Part shown: positions 46,109 through 57,402 of the stretch, piece after piece
Layout of the letters: every line of letters starts with the position of its first letter
How positions within the stretch are numbered: the first letter of the stretch is position 1
Assembly (NCBI GenBank): GCA_022036555.1
Contig: CM039126.1
Location: 32,883,925-32,947,924, forward strand
DNA: 64,000 nucleotides
Direction: 5' to 3'
From: Microstegium vimineum
Lineage: Eukaryota > Streptophyta > Magnoliopsida > Poales > Poaceae
Translations under genes and position numbers: made by a program
The notes under the pieces: generated by a model
The model's input: only the letters and a program-made list of their open reading frames with translations
What the model was told of the DNA's origin: nothing
Database searches by the model: none

Positions 46109-47440
46109 TTTTAATTTTCAGCATTTTAAATTTGGTATTTAAATTCCGCATCTTTCAAATTCAGTATTCTAATAAAAGTATTCCGCATCTTAATTTTCAG
46201 CATATAAAAATAAAAATAAAAAGACTTGTCTCTACTCTCACATGTACCATGGATAATTATACCCTATGGAAATGATGAATAGTTGCTCTGCTAAATATTC
46301 CTCTAGTACTTAGTTTACAGCTTGATATTTCTCTAAGCATGGATTACTCGGCTTAAAAGAAACCATCATGAACCTGAAACTTTTGTGGGTTGCAATTGTT
46401 GTAACTAAGTCTAAGTTGTTGTGAGACATGATATGACAAGATAAGAGCGGCTATAATATTGTTCTAAGCAAGAATGACTATCGGAGATTTATTTCTTAAA
46501 ATAATAAAACACTTTTTGTTCCTCAATGGTGAAAATTCCTACCAAAGCCATATATGATCTTTCATGATATAAGCTTTCTACATAAGCTACTTACTTTGCG
46601 TTGAGTTCGGTCAAGTTTTGTGACCCTTGTTGAGAAATTTATCATGCTCCTAAGATCAAGATCACGTACACGCCACATATACATGCTGCTTCTACACTGG
46701 AAGTACGCAAAAACATGCCTTACATTTCCACATAGTTCATACTCCATGCTCTAAGTAGAAAATCTCTCTCTAGTTTGTTAGTAAAAGAGACATAGACTAT
46801 GCAAAATTATAAAAAAATTATGAGTAAATTCAAAGCTCATAAAAAATAAATAAGATAGCTATGTCTCAATTTTATAAGATAGGAAAGAGAGATCTTTTAT
46901 AGGAGTATTGATCATTCACCATGTTTCCACATACTTGCACATCTTGATCTAAGAGTATGCCACTTTTCTCCTTGGGTCCAGAATTTGACTTTACAATATA
47001 TGCAAGGTAAGTTTGCTACATCTTTGATCCCTACCTACAGCTCCACATAAGCTTTAGAGATGGGATGAAAGAAAGCAAACTTTGATTTGTGCCTTGGTGA
47101 GAAATTATACACTACATGAGTGACTTGAGAGTATCATTTGGGGAACATTAAGTCTTTCTTTTATAAAACTTTACAAAACCTCCGATATGAAACTTGTGAA
47201 ACAATGAGAAAACTAGTGCTCAAGTCAAGTTGTTCTATCTCTCAACCGCCCAAGACAAAGGATAAAGTTATAAGCCCCATGGAAGACTAAGGCAATATGG
47301 GTGAGTCTTTATTGCTGAATTTTTCATACAAAAGAGAAGTATGATTGTTGTAAACTTAGTACTCTTGAAATATAAAGCATACTAGCAACTCCTGATCCTT
47401 CGAGCTAAGTTTGATTGTTTGCTCGGGACGAGCAAAGGTT
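46109..47440 (+). other. N2 conserved 3' non-coding module
   Basis: The longest of the N copies. Conserved blocks at 46272 (GATGATGAATAGTTGCTCTG family), 46655-46671 (ATCAAGATCACGTACAC), 46989-47012 (ACTTTACAATATATGCAAG then GTAAGT) and near 47382. No ORF of substance. Confidence 0.65.
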
Positions 47441-47452
47441 AAGCTTGGGGGA
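47441..47452 (+). other. N2 polypurine tract
   Basis: AAGCTTGGGGGA just before the 3' LTR at 47456. Confidence 0.85.
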
Positions 47453-47455
47453 TCT

Positions 47456-49021
47456 TCTTGGCACAAATTATGACCAAAATTTATATAACTAAAATAATGC
47501 CAACAGACTCAGGATCAAGGATAAACAAACACAACATGAACATATTTTATCAAATAACTAGTTCCACATGTCCATAGAGTGTTTGTCTGCAGGAATAAAA
47601 TGGAGTAAAGGAGACCCAGTGGGACCCACATAGGGGTCGGCCGCCCACCATTTGGGCCCACCAGGCCTCCTCCTTCAGCCATGATCCATGTGAAGCAATC
47701 CAGAGTGATTCCCAGCCCTTAGATCACTCTGTGTTTTCTCTCAACGGTCTACAAACAAAGTACATGGATCCTTGGGCCCACACCAAGAGATCAACACGAC
47801 AAACACTTCAGAATGACCAACCTCAAGTACATGACAAGTGGGGCCAACACCAAGAAGGATGTGGTAGGCATGAGACCCCTAGGGGGGGTCGACCGACCAC
47901 CCCCTGGGCCCACCTGGCCCCCACTCAGTCCCTGACCAGTAGGACCACCACCACAAGGCTAAGGGGTGGCCTACTGTCCATAGGGGGGGTCGGCCGAACC
48001 ACGCCCTAGGTCGGTTGGGACCCACTCAACCGCCATACCAATTACCATGAGACAAATCCAATCCATCCATTTCTGGCGATTCTATGACGGTTTGATCCAA
48101 GGGATGAGGTTTGAAGCTCCTTGGATCGATGACATGGCACTAGAGTAGCCCCTACTCCATCCTCCAATATAAATAGAGGCCTAGACCGCCCCCTCTGGGC
48201 ATGATGTAATTCATACAATTCTCTATTGTTATCAAGTGGAGATTAGTCTAGTGGGTGTTCTCTAGTGTGGGAGTTAGAGTTGAGTTGAGCTTCGCTCGGG
48301 TTTTCTGGATATTGTCTTCCTGGAGAATCTGGTATAAGCTCTTGTATCTTTTCTCTTTTGTAAGACTTTAGTTATTTAATGCAATATTCCTTCTTTACTT
48401 TACTTAGTCTTTACTTTGTGCAATATTATACTTGCTATAGTATTGTTGTGGTTTATCTTGTCAATTAGTTGTTATAAACTAAATTGAGATCCTTGTGGCC
48501 TTTCCTGTATGCGATCATCGCCTGTCATAGGGTGCTCTAGTTGACCGTATACACAATTAGAGTAGTAAAAATAAGTGTAAGCGTGGTGCCTATTCTTAAT
48601 CTTACCTTTGGTTATCTCTTGTTGCACGGATTGTTTGTGGTAGCTAGCAAGAGGTGATAGCCTTGTCTAGTCGTTGTATTCCACCACGTGTTTATAGTCA
48701 TCTCTTACTTATCTTTACTAGTTTGTTACATCATGATTACCTTCCTATCATTATATCATTTACCCCCATACACTAGATGGTGCTAAATTGAGGTGATCTC
48801 TAGGGTCTCTCTTTTATTATTATTTCTAGCTTCGCTTTCCCTTGGGAGAATATAAATTACGATACCCTGGAATACTCTTGGGTGAAGTGCTACAATAGTA
48901 TAATGTGTGCGCTTGCGGATTTATCCAATAGTCATAAGAAATACCAACAAGCATTTCTGGCGCCGTTGCGAGAGATAGGGATTTATCTCTATTTGTGGTG
49001 CGACGCTAAGAAGTGTGAACA
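47456..49021 (+). repeat. N2 3' LTR with internal deletion
   Basis: Starts TCTTGGCAC (TG mutated to TC) and ends GTGTGAACA at 49021. Relative to the 5' LTR about 210 bp are missing at about 48698, where both sides carry TAG. Mutated palindromes at 47637, 47887 and 47988; TATA box at 48168-48175. A primer-binding-site-like sequence (TGGCGCCGTTGC) lies at 48958, inside the LTR. Confidence 0.88.
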
Positions 49022-49599
49022 TCTAGTCATTGTATTCCACCACGTGTTGTCTAGGCAAGTTCTTAAAAGGTAAGGCCCCCGTAAAACGAGGGCGCGGTCT
49101 GGTAGGAGTTTTGTCCTCCTACTGATCTATCCCCTCGCCTAGCATACTTGTATTGAGGAGGCAAACTATAGTGTTTAGACTAGTTAATTAGCTAAGTATA
49201 TTGAATTAGAGTGAATTGCATAGGAGTCCCTTGTACTGTCTCGTTGTCCTCCCAGCTAGCTATTCTATCTAGTCCATTCTAAGTATCAATTACCTTGGCT
49301 TGTTCATTCCTCAACCCCTTCCTATCATATTTATCGTTTACCCCCCTATACTAGTTGGTACTAAGTTGAGGTACTCTCTAGGATCTCTATCTAATTATCA
49401 TTTCTAGCCCAGCTTTCCCTTGGGAAAATATAGATTACGATACCTTGGAATACTCCTAGGTGAAGTGCTACAACGGTATAATCTGTGCGCTTGCAGATTT
49501 ATCCAATAGTCATAAAAAATACCAACAAGCATTTCTGGCACCGTTGCCGGGAATAGGGATTTATCTCTATTTTTGGTGCAATGCTAAGAAATGTCAACA
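49022..49599 (+). repeat. N1 3' LTR, right part
   Basis: Continues the N1 LTR interrupted at 39908 and matches 32285-32862. Contains the embedded primer-binding-site-like sequence near 49538 and ends ATGTCAACA at 49599. Confidence 0.9.
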
Positions 49600-49688
49600 G
49601 CGCTTTTACGCCTAAAAAAACTTGTACTATGTACCTCACTCGTATCAATAAAAGTTTGACATTTTCCGTATACACCTTTTTCATCCAG

Positions 49689-49801
49689 GCGACCTCTACA
49701 AAACGCCCACGGTGTTCGACGAGTTCTACAAAATGCATACGGCGTTCGACGACCTCTCCAAAACACTCCCACAGTGTTCGACGACCTCTCCAAAACGCGA
49801 T
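49689..49801. repeat. Short tandem repeat, unit about 30-32 bp, roughly 3.5 copies
   Basis: Imperfect units, each with 'gacgacctctccaaaac' or a variant and ending in 'gtgttc' or 'gcgttc'. Unit length varies by one or two bases. No flanking features suggest CRISPR or a coding repeat. Confidence 0.65.
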
Positions 49802-50461
49802 AGGGCGTTTCTCCAAACAGCCTGGCCGTAACCAGAAAGCACCCGAAGCTGGCCTACCAATTAACCATAGTGAATAGAAGTAGCTACCCTAAACGCTATG
49901 ATTACATCGACAAGCCTCCCAAGTGGTATTTCCCCAGAAGCCGGGCAATACCACTCGGGTCAGACGCCATGAGGTTACGTGCCCAGAATCTGTATAAGAC
50001 CATGGTATGGTCGACGACTCTACAAGCAGCATGGCTTTTCCCCAACGCCTACAGTCATGCCACGATCGAGCCTCTCGGAAAAAGGCCCTGTCCCTGGCAT
50101 GTCCCTAAGCGTGCATGAGCTGTTCGTCCTCTGCGCCGCGGGTTGTCAGCAGCATGCCGCCTTGGGAGTCCTTATGTATCCTACGCGTGCAGTGGCGCTA
50201 GCCCTACGATATGGACCATTTGAGACCCAAGGCCAAATGTTTCATCGCTACGGCACACAAGTTAGCAGGCACGACAGGACATACAAGTGAAACAAAAGCT
50301 CACCACCCGGATACATAACAGCTTTGTAGTTTTCACTTACACGTCCGCACAAGTTGTATCCAGGATACAAACCACTGTTGTCCCACAGCAAAACAGATCA
50401 CGACAAACATCTTGGAACATCAAAAGAGAAAGGACAATGCTTCGGATAAAGCCTTCAACAG
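49802..50461. other. G3 stretch without recognisable gene
   Basis: Moderate GC, short frames on both strands, none convincing. By analogy with T2 it would contain the end of pol, but I see no integrase-like text. Confidence 0.4.
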
Positions 50462-51206
50462 CTACAACTTCATCCTACTAATGCGATAAGCAACCACCTC
50501 ACTAATGTTCCTAGTCCAGAGCTCGAATTCATGTCGAATTCGGCATTGCCGGCTACAGTACATAATGATCCCAGGCATATTGTTACCCGGTGGACAAAAA
50601 CGACGACACTCCCCCCAGGTACACACAGAAGTACCTATGACTTAATCCGGCACATCTTCCGGGGCACGAATCCACCATCGCCGCCATATGACGTGAAAAT
50701 CATCACGAGAGCGCTCCCGAAGATGACGCAAGCCTTGGTTGCCAAATCGACCATCTGGAAGGGCACCTACGCTGAATCGGTCGATGATAGCAAGAGCCTC
50801 CAAGTTCGCCGGATCAGCATAATAAAGCATCATAGCCCTAAAATCCCGCCCTACCAATGAGCGCCTGCCCAACAGAATCCCGCCCCTGCAGCATCAACCT
50901 CTCCACACCACGAAAGAACAAAGCTTCTCGGTGATCGGCGTCGAGGAAGCGTTGCACGAAGGCAGTCTCCAGCAAAAAGAAGTAGGGACGACAGTAGTCC
51001 TGAATCCGTCGAAGAGACAAGAGCCGAATCATCGAAGCGTCGTCACAAACCTTCAGGAAGACGTGACAGACTTGTCGAGCCTTCACATACTCGCGTACAT
51101 TGTCACCGTCATCAATAACACGAAGAAAGATTCGGAAGAGCAAGTCCTCCAGCAGAACCAGCAAGGCGGCGAAACCCATCGCGAGGCGCGCACCATCAGC
51201 ATCCAT
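50462..51206 (-). pseudogene. Antisense F-box protein gene in G3 (F-box, Sel1-like part, C-terminal Cys/His cluster)
   Basis: From ATG at 51206 the frame gives an F-box-like segment (LLEDLLFRIFLRVIDDGD followed by ARQVCHVFLKVC), then Sel1-like text (FVQRFLDADHREALFFRG, LMLQGRDSVGQALIG). After a one-base shift near 50880 comes FRAMMLYYADPANLEALAII and a Trp-rich part. After one TAA (50642-50644) there is a C-terminal cluster CTWGECRRFC ... YCSRQCRIRHEFELW. This domain order resembles plant F-box proteins of the At2g35280-like group, about 250 residues. Such proteins are substrate adaptors of SCF ubiquitin ligases. A TATA-like GGTATAAG sits at 51387-51394 on the minus strand. One frameshift and one stop make it a pseudogene. 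Family recognised from memory, not by search. Confidence 0.6.
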
Positions 51207-51386
51207 CAATCCTAGCAAAGGAAAACCCTCTCGCAACTTGCCTACCCCCTTGCGATCAAGCAAAATCTGCCTCCTCGTATTCCATATATTGAACACCAAA
51301 AGCAGTAAAGATACAACTCTTCGTATCCTACACGCACCAGAAGAAATAAAAGCGAGACCTATCCCGTCTCGCCGCTAAATCTGCCT

Positions 51387-51394
51387 CTTATACC
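51387..51394 (-). promoter_or_regulatory. Possible TATA box of the G3 antisense gene
   Basis: GGTATAAG on the minus strand, about 180 bp before the ATG at 51206. Single site with no second copy in the window for comparison. Confidence 0.35.
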
Positions 51395-52543
51395 AAGCGG
51401 CACGGCGCTTCACCTTCCAGGGTTTTTGGGGAACCGCAATGGCCGAATACGGAACTGCCACGACAACCCTCACTTCCGCGCCGTAACTTGGGCCGCTAAC
51501 CGTGCGGTTAATTTGGCCCACTTACTTCCTTTCTACTTACTTTGTATTTACTTCCAGATAATTTCCTTGATTTTAAGTTAATACCACTAACGCTATAGTC
51601 TCGGGGACTAGACGCGCAACCTTGTTATGATTTCTTTTCTGCGGCAACAGTAACATGGCTAGAGTAGTCTGGTCGGCAAGCGTGACAAAATTGGCCACCG
51701 ACAATGATACTCCGGGACTTCGTCGATGGCAACCACGACTTAGCTGCCTGGACGCATACCCGACCAGGCTTGGGGACTTCGTCTAGTTTACACCGAGCAA
51801 GGCGCGGAGACTGCTGCCACGGCACAAGGACCGGCGGCATAGAGCAACACGATACTTGGGGACTGAAACCTGGGGACTGCGAACAAAGAAATATGACCCC
51901 GATGCAAGAATCTTCCAGCTTCTCGCATCAGTCTCGGGACTACAGGTATTCGCAGTTGTTTTTTACAAAAACTTACGTTTCAGTCTTCAATATACAATCC
52001 TGATACAAGAAACTCACAGTTTCTCACATCAGGCTCGGGGACTGCGGGTATTTGCAGTCGTTTTTTACAAAACTCATACTTCAGTCCTTATTTACAATTA
52101 TTTATGCATCTTTTTATCTATTCGAAAGCTTGGCACCACGTTCATGCTTCACCTACTACCAAGCTCGGGGACTAAGTGGGTACACTTCACCTTGTGGTGA
52201 GTGTACTGATTTTCTTCTCAGCGAAGCTCTGCTATTTTTATTTGTTTTTGCAGAGCCTAAGTGGGTACACTTCACCAAGAAAGGGCTTTCAAAACGTTTT
52301 CTTCTTTCGCATGTCACATCCTTCCAACGAGATGCCGCAGCATCCGACGAGGCGACCTGCTCGCACATCAAGCTACGACGCTCTCGACCAGCCCGACCTG
52401 CCTAGGAGGCTTCTCCGAGCAGCGCCTCGACCTGGCAGCCTGGTCGGGACTCCACGATGACCATTTCGCATGATGGCGACCAGCTGAATACCTCTAAGGA
52501 TGACGCTGCGAGCTCGTCGGAAGAATACAACGTGCCCGGGACT
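51395..52543 (+). other. G3 3' non-coding region with direct repeats
   Basis: Contains a roughly 100-bp unit repeated twice (about 51918-52020 and 52021-52120; both with CTCGGG(G)ACT and GCAGT(T/C)GTTTTTTACAAAA). The phrase AAGTGGGTACACTTCACC occurs at about 52166 and 52259. Text of this kind is common before the 3' LTR of grass Ty3 elements. Confidence 0.6.
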
Positions 52544-53039
52544 TGTTGGGGATATTACCTCGACATATCCCCAGGGACCTTATGGGCCTGCTGACCAAAA
52601 GATGGCCCAGCCCACGAGGCCTTACGGCACGCGACTAGTCTGTCGTGCTCGCCAAGGACTCCGAGAAGCCTTGCTCTCCAAGGAAGATCCTAGTAGATAG
52701 CTTCGGACCCCTTACCTTGAGGGACCGATCGTAATCTGTTAGGTTATGGAAATTGTAACCCTGCTCTCCAGCTATATAAGGCGAGCAGGGACCCCCTCGA
52801 AAACTCTCTCTCACAATCCCTTAGATCTCATCTACACCTCGTGTAACCTAATACTCATATCAATCCAGCCACCAAAACACAGGACGTAGGGTATTACGAC
52901 GATTCATCGGCCTGAACCTGTATAAATCGTCGTGTCTACACTCTCTATGTTACGCTTGATCGCCGTCGACACACCTCCTCCTAAAATCTACTACCGTAGG
53001 GTACCCCCTAGGTAGACTGTGATGCATATTTCGTCGACA
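52544..53039 (+). repeat. G3 3' LTR
   Basis: TGTTGGGGATATTACC...TTCGTCGACA, 496 bp, with TATA box TATATAAG at 52773-52780. The U5 end resembles the G4 LTR end (GCATATTT then GTCGACA), so G3 and G4 are related. Confidence 0.85.
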
Positions 53040-53825
53040 CGCTTGGCTTCCTTGGTGTTGGCGTACTGATTGGCAGTGGAGATCATTTTGCTAATTCTTT
53101 TAGGTGCTTTCTATTGAACTTAGCGCATAACTCGCGGTGATTCAGGCCTCTGGTGAAGGCCAAAATCATCTCCACTTTGGAGATGTTCGGAATGGAGTTC
53201 CACATCTTAGAGAAACATCGGATGAAGTTGTGAAGGATTTGGAGCTGGTTTGGTAAATTCTATTTAGGTCGTGCTTAGTTTCAACATGTAAATAGGTTGC
53301 CATGTAATTGTGGATGAAGATTTTCTTGAGATTTTCCCATGATCCGATGGAGATTGGCTTGAGGCTGGTTTGCTAGTTCATCATGGTAGGTGTTAGCATG
53401 ATAGGAAAATAGTTAGTCATCACGCTAGAGGTGCCTCCTATGTCTCATATCGCGGTGGCGTATGCATGTAGCCACTACATGGGATTCATTCTTCGGTCAT
53501 AGGATTTGACCCTAGTAATTTTGAAACTACGAGGCCATTGTACTATCCAGAGTACCTAGGTAAAACCTATTGGGCCTTCTAGATCTTTGGAACTGTCATT
53601 GATGGTGATAGGTTCTAGGGCCTCAAATGGAACACCCCATTCTAAGTCGAACTTCTTTTGATTGAGTGTTTCGTCTTCAAGGCGATTAAAGTGGTGACGG
53701 ACGTCATGGAAACCATCAAGGTGTTTGTGGGCATCGACAATAAGTTGGTTGACTTCTTGTTTGGTGTTTGGAGCGATAGGGCATGGTTCCTGACTATGGT
53801 TATCAACATAATTTCCCGCCTTCAA
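53040..53825 (-). pseudogene. gag: G4 gag remnant (minus strand)
   Basis: Minus-strand text gives a Ty3 gag capsid domain with breaks: FKITRVKSYDRRMNPM, WLHAYATAI, MTNYFPIML, NISKVEMILAFTRGLNHREL, then STANQYANTKEA cut off at 53040 by the G3 LTR. The upstream part (53825-53556) is an open acidic frame, MKAGNYVDNHSQEP. Several in-frame stops and shifts. Confidence 0.72.
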
Positions 53826-54953
53826 GAACTACCCACTATTTTGGTGGTGATCGGAGAAACGACTTCTATTAGGGTGGTTGGCCCTTTGGGTAGCTGTTCA
53901 GCGGTTTGAATTTGAAGAGAAAGAGGGGCCTTGACCTTGGTGTTCTCTATCAATCTAGCAATGTGCTATATTGATCATTGTGGCAATCTTGGCAACCTCA
54001 AGGGTCTGTTCGAGTTTTTCAACCTCATTGGTGGCTATAGCGAGGTTAGCACTTGGCGTTTGATACGTGTTTATGGTCTCCGACACCCTAGAAGCCATTA
54101 CTCAAGTTCCATCAGAGTGGACAAGGGTTTCCTTGTGAAACGACTTTGTCTGCGTCTTGATCGTGCCGGCCTTCTGCCAAGATGATGGCTTCTTTGTTTA
54201 CGTGATGTTATGCCCGATTGTCATTCCTATTGAGGCATAATCGGTGTTCCTCGGTGTCTTCTCCATCAAGAGATGGTTCGTCGATGGTGACGTCAAAAAT
54301 CCTTCCCCGAAACATGGAGGGAAAGGAGGAAAACCTTTTTTGTGATTGGGAAAGGAGGAAGACTAGAATGGTCTTCTTGAGTTGTTTCTATTGAGTCTTG
54401 AGACTTAAAACTTGGAACTTCTTCGAGAAGGATGTGGAGAGATTCTTCGATGACCTAACAGATTGACACCATGTTAACCGTGGGTGTACCATGGTCGGCG
54501 GCACAATCGGCAAAAAAACTGTGTGACCAAAAACATTGGTGGTCGCACAGACCTGGTTGGCAAATCTATTCTTGAGGGTAAAGGAGGGATGCTGTGGAGC
54601 GTTCGGAGTGTTCCATTCAATGGCCTAGATTTTCACCAATTGAATAGTTTCCAATTCTATAATGGACAAGCAGCTGGAAAGCTTCTTAGTTATCTGATTG
54701 ACTGATGTGATCAAGTCACTGTTGTCGATCTACTTCGTTGGATAGCGAGGAAGTTGATGATAAGCTATTGGTGAAACCAATCCTAGTAGAGGTTTCAAGA
54801 TTTGATCAGTTGGCGTGGACGTGAACAGAACAGTGAAGATCTAAGTAGATTCAATGATCTCCCCATCACCATTGTCATTGACGATCCAAGAAATTGACCC
54901 AACCATGAAGACCTTGTCGGATCTTGGGGAGAATGGGGAGTTCAGAGAAAAGT
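53826..54953 (-). other. G4 5' region upstream of gag, degenerate
   Basis: Presumably the start of gag and the leader of G4; no frame holds. It continues at 62627 after the Z insertion. Confidence 0.5.
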
Positions 54954-54958
54954 ACCAT
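54954..54958. repeat. Target-site duplication of Z, left copy (ACCAT)
   Basis: ACCAT at 54954-54958 and 62622-62626 flank the Z LTRs. Confidence 0.9.
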
Positions 54959-56235
54959 TGTTGACTGTCCTTAGCGTCAACTTTTAATGCAATTATAAAT
55001 ATGGTAAATGGATCAATCAAATATAAATAATAGAAATATAGGGGGTTATCTAACAAAATTCCATAAGTTTTGGTGTTTCATTATTTTCTAGGGACTATTC
55101 TAGAAAAGTGTAATAAGGAAAGCAAATCAGAGAAAATATAGAAGAAATCCCGCAGGGAAATAGTTTCCAATTTACTCAAGAAGGATCGGGAAGGCACCCG
55201 GACAAAGCGGGACCGAGGCGGCGGCCAGGTTGGGTCGGCCGGCCCCACCCTATGTCGCCGACCTGGCCCTGGCCCCCCTTCTGGAAGCTTCCTCCACCAC
55301 CATAGAGTAATCTTGGCCGTACCTTAAGTTGGTTTGATCCAACGGCCGTCGTGCATCCCATCAAACTATAAATAAGAGGGAAGACCCCCTGGAGGCATCT
55401 CATTCTATTCATTCAATCTTAGTTCATCCCAGTTCAATATAGGTCAAAGGTGTCCCCCGAATGGACAACTTCTCTAGTTATTAGTTCTTAGATCTAGATA
55501 ATAGAGACATGGGGAGCAAGGGAAGAGTTGTGGGGGAGGTACCGGCCATTCGTTGCTTCTTCCTCGGCTTGTATTTCGGCGGGATCAAGTTCTTCCCAAG
55601 CTTGTTCCTGGGATATCTTCAGTAATCGACTTCTGATGTAAGTAAGATTTTGTTCATATTGTTCTTCTGGTTCATGGCTCTTTTGAGTGCTCTAGTCCAT
55701 ACGCATGCTTGGGTTAGAGGTTTATCGTAAGTGTAAGTGTGGTACTTAGACTTAAGGTAATATTCATGAATGTCCCCTGATATTCTGGACGGTGGTAGTC
55801 CGCGTACGTGATAGGTGTGTTGGTTCCTCTGTAGTCCACCTCCTGTTATAGGGCTTCGCAGGCCTATATAGTTATCTAAGTTGTGGCATACTCTGTTTGC
55901 GACCCTTCTAGATAATGGCCCCAGATGAATCGTAGCAGACATATATCTTATCCAAGTTCGAACTAGAAGACCTAAGTATCCTCTCTATACTCCTATTTTC
56001 GACTCCATCCTTGATTGCAGTTTCCAACCAAGTTATCTTTAGTTTAATCTTTACTTTATATCTTAGTTTATATCCTAGTTTATATATACCATTTTTGGTT
56101 AAGTTACCACGTAGTTGATCTCACCCGTTTCCCTGTGGATACGATATTTAAAACCTTTGGGTAAAATGCTACAATGATATTTTGTGCGCTTGCAGAAATC
56201 CTTCATATTCTCTTTGCACTTAACGAATGTCAACA
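54959..56235 (+). repeat. Z 5' LTR
   Basis: TGTTGACTGTCC...GAATGTCAACA, 1277 bp. U3 carries TCGGCCGGCC near 55232 and a TATA box TATAAATA at 55367-55374. Very similar to 61333-62621. Confidence 0.92.
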
Positions 56236-56241
56236 AGCATT

Positions 56242-56260
56242 TTTAGCGCCATTGCCGGGA
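56242..56260 (+). other. Z primer-binding site
   Basis: TTAGCGCCATTGCCGGGAA just inside the LTR, a degenerate form of the TGGCGCCGTTGCCGGGGA type seen in N1 and N2. Confidence 0.7.
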
Positions 56261-56405
56261 AAACGGTTGCTGAGTTGACTACGAACCTTTCTTAACCTTT
56301 TGTCTTATCCTTTTTCTCTTATCTTTTATCCTTATCTGTTATCTTTATCATTTACCTCACCTCTTCTATTTCTTTCTTCTTATCTATTTTCATCTCTTGT
56401 TTAGC

Positions 56406-57242
56406 ATGGATAATAACATTCCTATCTATCAATATGCTAAACCTTCGGGCATAGAATTTAGACCACCAAATTGTTCAAAGCCTATCACAACATCTGGTTT
56501 TGAGATATGCTAAGGTTATATAAAATTAGTTCAAAAAGAACCTTTCTCGGGAGAAGACAATGAAAACTCTTACCCACACCTAGAAGAGTTTGCTCAGATA
56601 TGTGACCTCTTACGCATAAGAGGCATGCCTGATGATGCCATAAAATGGAAGCTCTTTCCTTTCTCCTTGACAGGAAAAGATAAACAATGGTATAAACTCA
56701 ATGTACGTAGTGTGGAATGAGATTAGAACATGTTAATAACTAAATTTCTTAGAAAATACTTTCCAATCTACAAGGCGATTAACCTTCGGAAAGAGGTTTT
56801 AACTTTTAGGAAACTAGAAGAAGAATCTCTTGGCGATGCATGGGATCGTTTTGTTGACCTTACCCTCATTGGCCTAGATCTTGGTATTCCAAACCCCTTA
56901 CTTCTTCAACATTTTTATATGGGTCTTTGTAAGAAGTGGAGGGAATCCCTTGATATAGCCTCTGGAGGAGTTTTCTTTTCTTTGTCTGCTAGTGAGGCAT
57001 GGTGTAAGCTTGACATAATAAGTGGACACATCTCTTGCCCTAGCCTTCGAAATCCAATCCCTGAGAAAGAAAAAGAATCAATTTCTAGACAGGAAGTTTT
57101 GATAGCTAAATCACAACCATTCCAATCCCAAGATTTAACCATCAATCCTAAACCATCAATAACTCAAAATCCTCCAAGGGAAGAAGAAATTCCACCCTTG
57201 GAAAACTCTAATCTTTCTAATGCTGATGGTTTAGACTTCTAG
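56406..57242 (+). pseudogene. gag: Z gag
   Basis: ATG at 56406, one frame to TAG at 57240 with in-frame stops after GFEIC and, near 56718-56726, a TGA and a TAG where related gags usually have two Trp codons. Capsid text: WKLFPFSLTGKDKQWY, LGDAWDRFVDLTL, FYMGLCKKWRESLDIASGG. No zinc knuckle is visible. Family: Athila/Tat-like gag. Confidence 0.82.
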
Positions 57243-57402
57243 TTTCATAAGAGAACTTCAAGTGAATATAATTCAAATCTTTGCAAGAAGGGTTCTCTTG
57301 AAAAAACATCCTTATTCCTCCTAGGAAGAAGTTGAGGATGGCATGTAAAGTGATGCCATAGAAGGAGAGCTAAGCCATCCAAAAACACCTTTTTGCCCTT
57401 TC

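Larger units (their letters stand above)
39909..49021 (+). mobile_element. N2: second Athila-like non-autonomous element, inserted in the N1 3' LTR
   Basis: Same gene content as N1 (gag-protease remnant, ORF2, no reverse transcriptase) with related but distinct LTRs. The end of the 5' LTR, the primer-binding site and the first half of gag are deleted (join near 41620). The 3' LTR has lost about 210 bp relative to the 5' LTR. Confidence 0.87.
31884..49599 (+). mobile_element. N1: Athila-like non-autonomous LTR element (gag-protease plus ORF2), split by N2
   Basis: The 5' LTR has lost its first ~790 bp (31884-32862 remains). The internal region 32863-38695 has gag-protease and ORF2 but no reverse transcriptase, RNase H or integrase. 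The 3' LTR is in two parts, 38696-39908 and 49022-49599, because N2 inserted into it. Gag and protease resemble Athila proteins, and the primer-binding site (TGGTGCCATTGCCGGGGA) is of the tRNA-Asp-like type used by that group. Confidence 0.85.
49600..53039 (+). mobile_element. G3: 3' part of a Ty3 element with antisense F-box gene and 3' LTR
   Basis: No gag or pol is recognisable. Contents: a short tandem repeat (49689-49801), undetermined sequence to 50461, an antisense gene (51206-50462), non-coding sequence with direct repeats (51900-52290), and a 496-bp LTR. The left edge is simply where N1 ends, so G3 is 5'-truncated. Its layout (antisense gene between pol and 3' LTR) matches Tat elements. 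Confidence 0.6.

Noticed and set aside
49600..53044. CGCTT at 49601-49605 and 53040-53044 as a TSD enclosing G3
   Set aside because: The sequence after the left copy is not an LTR start, and the left flank is the N1 LTR while the right flank is G4 gag, so the two sites were never adjacent. Chance match.
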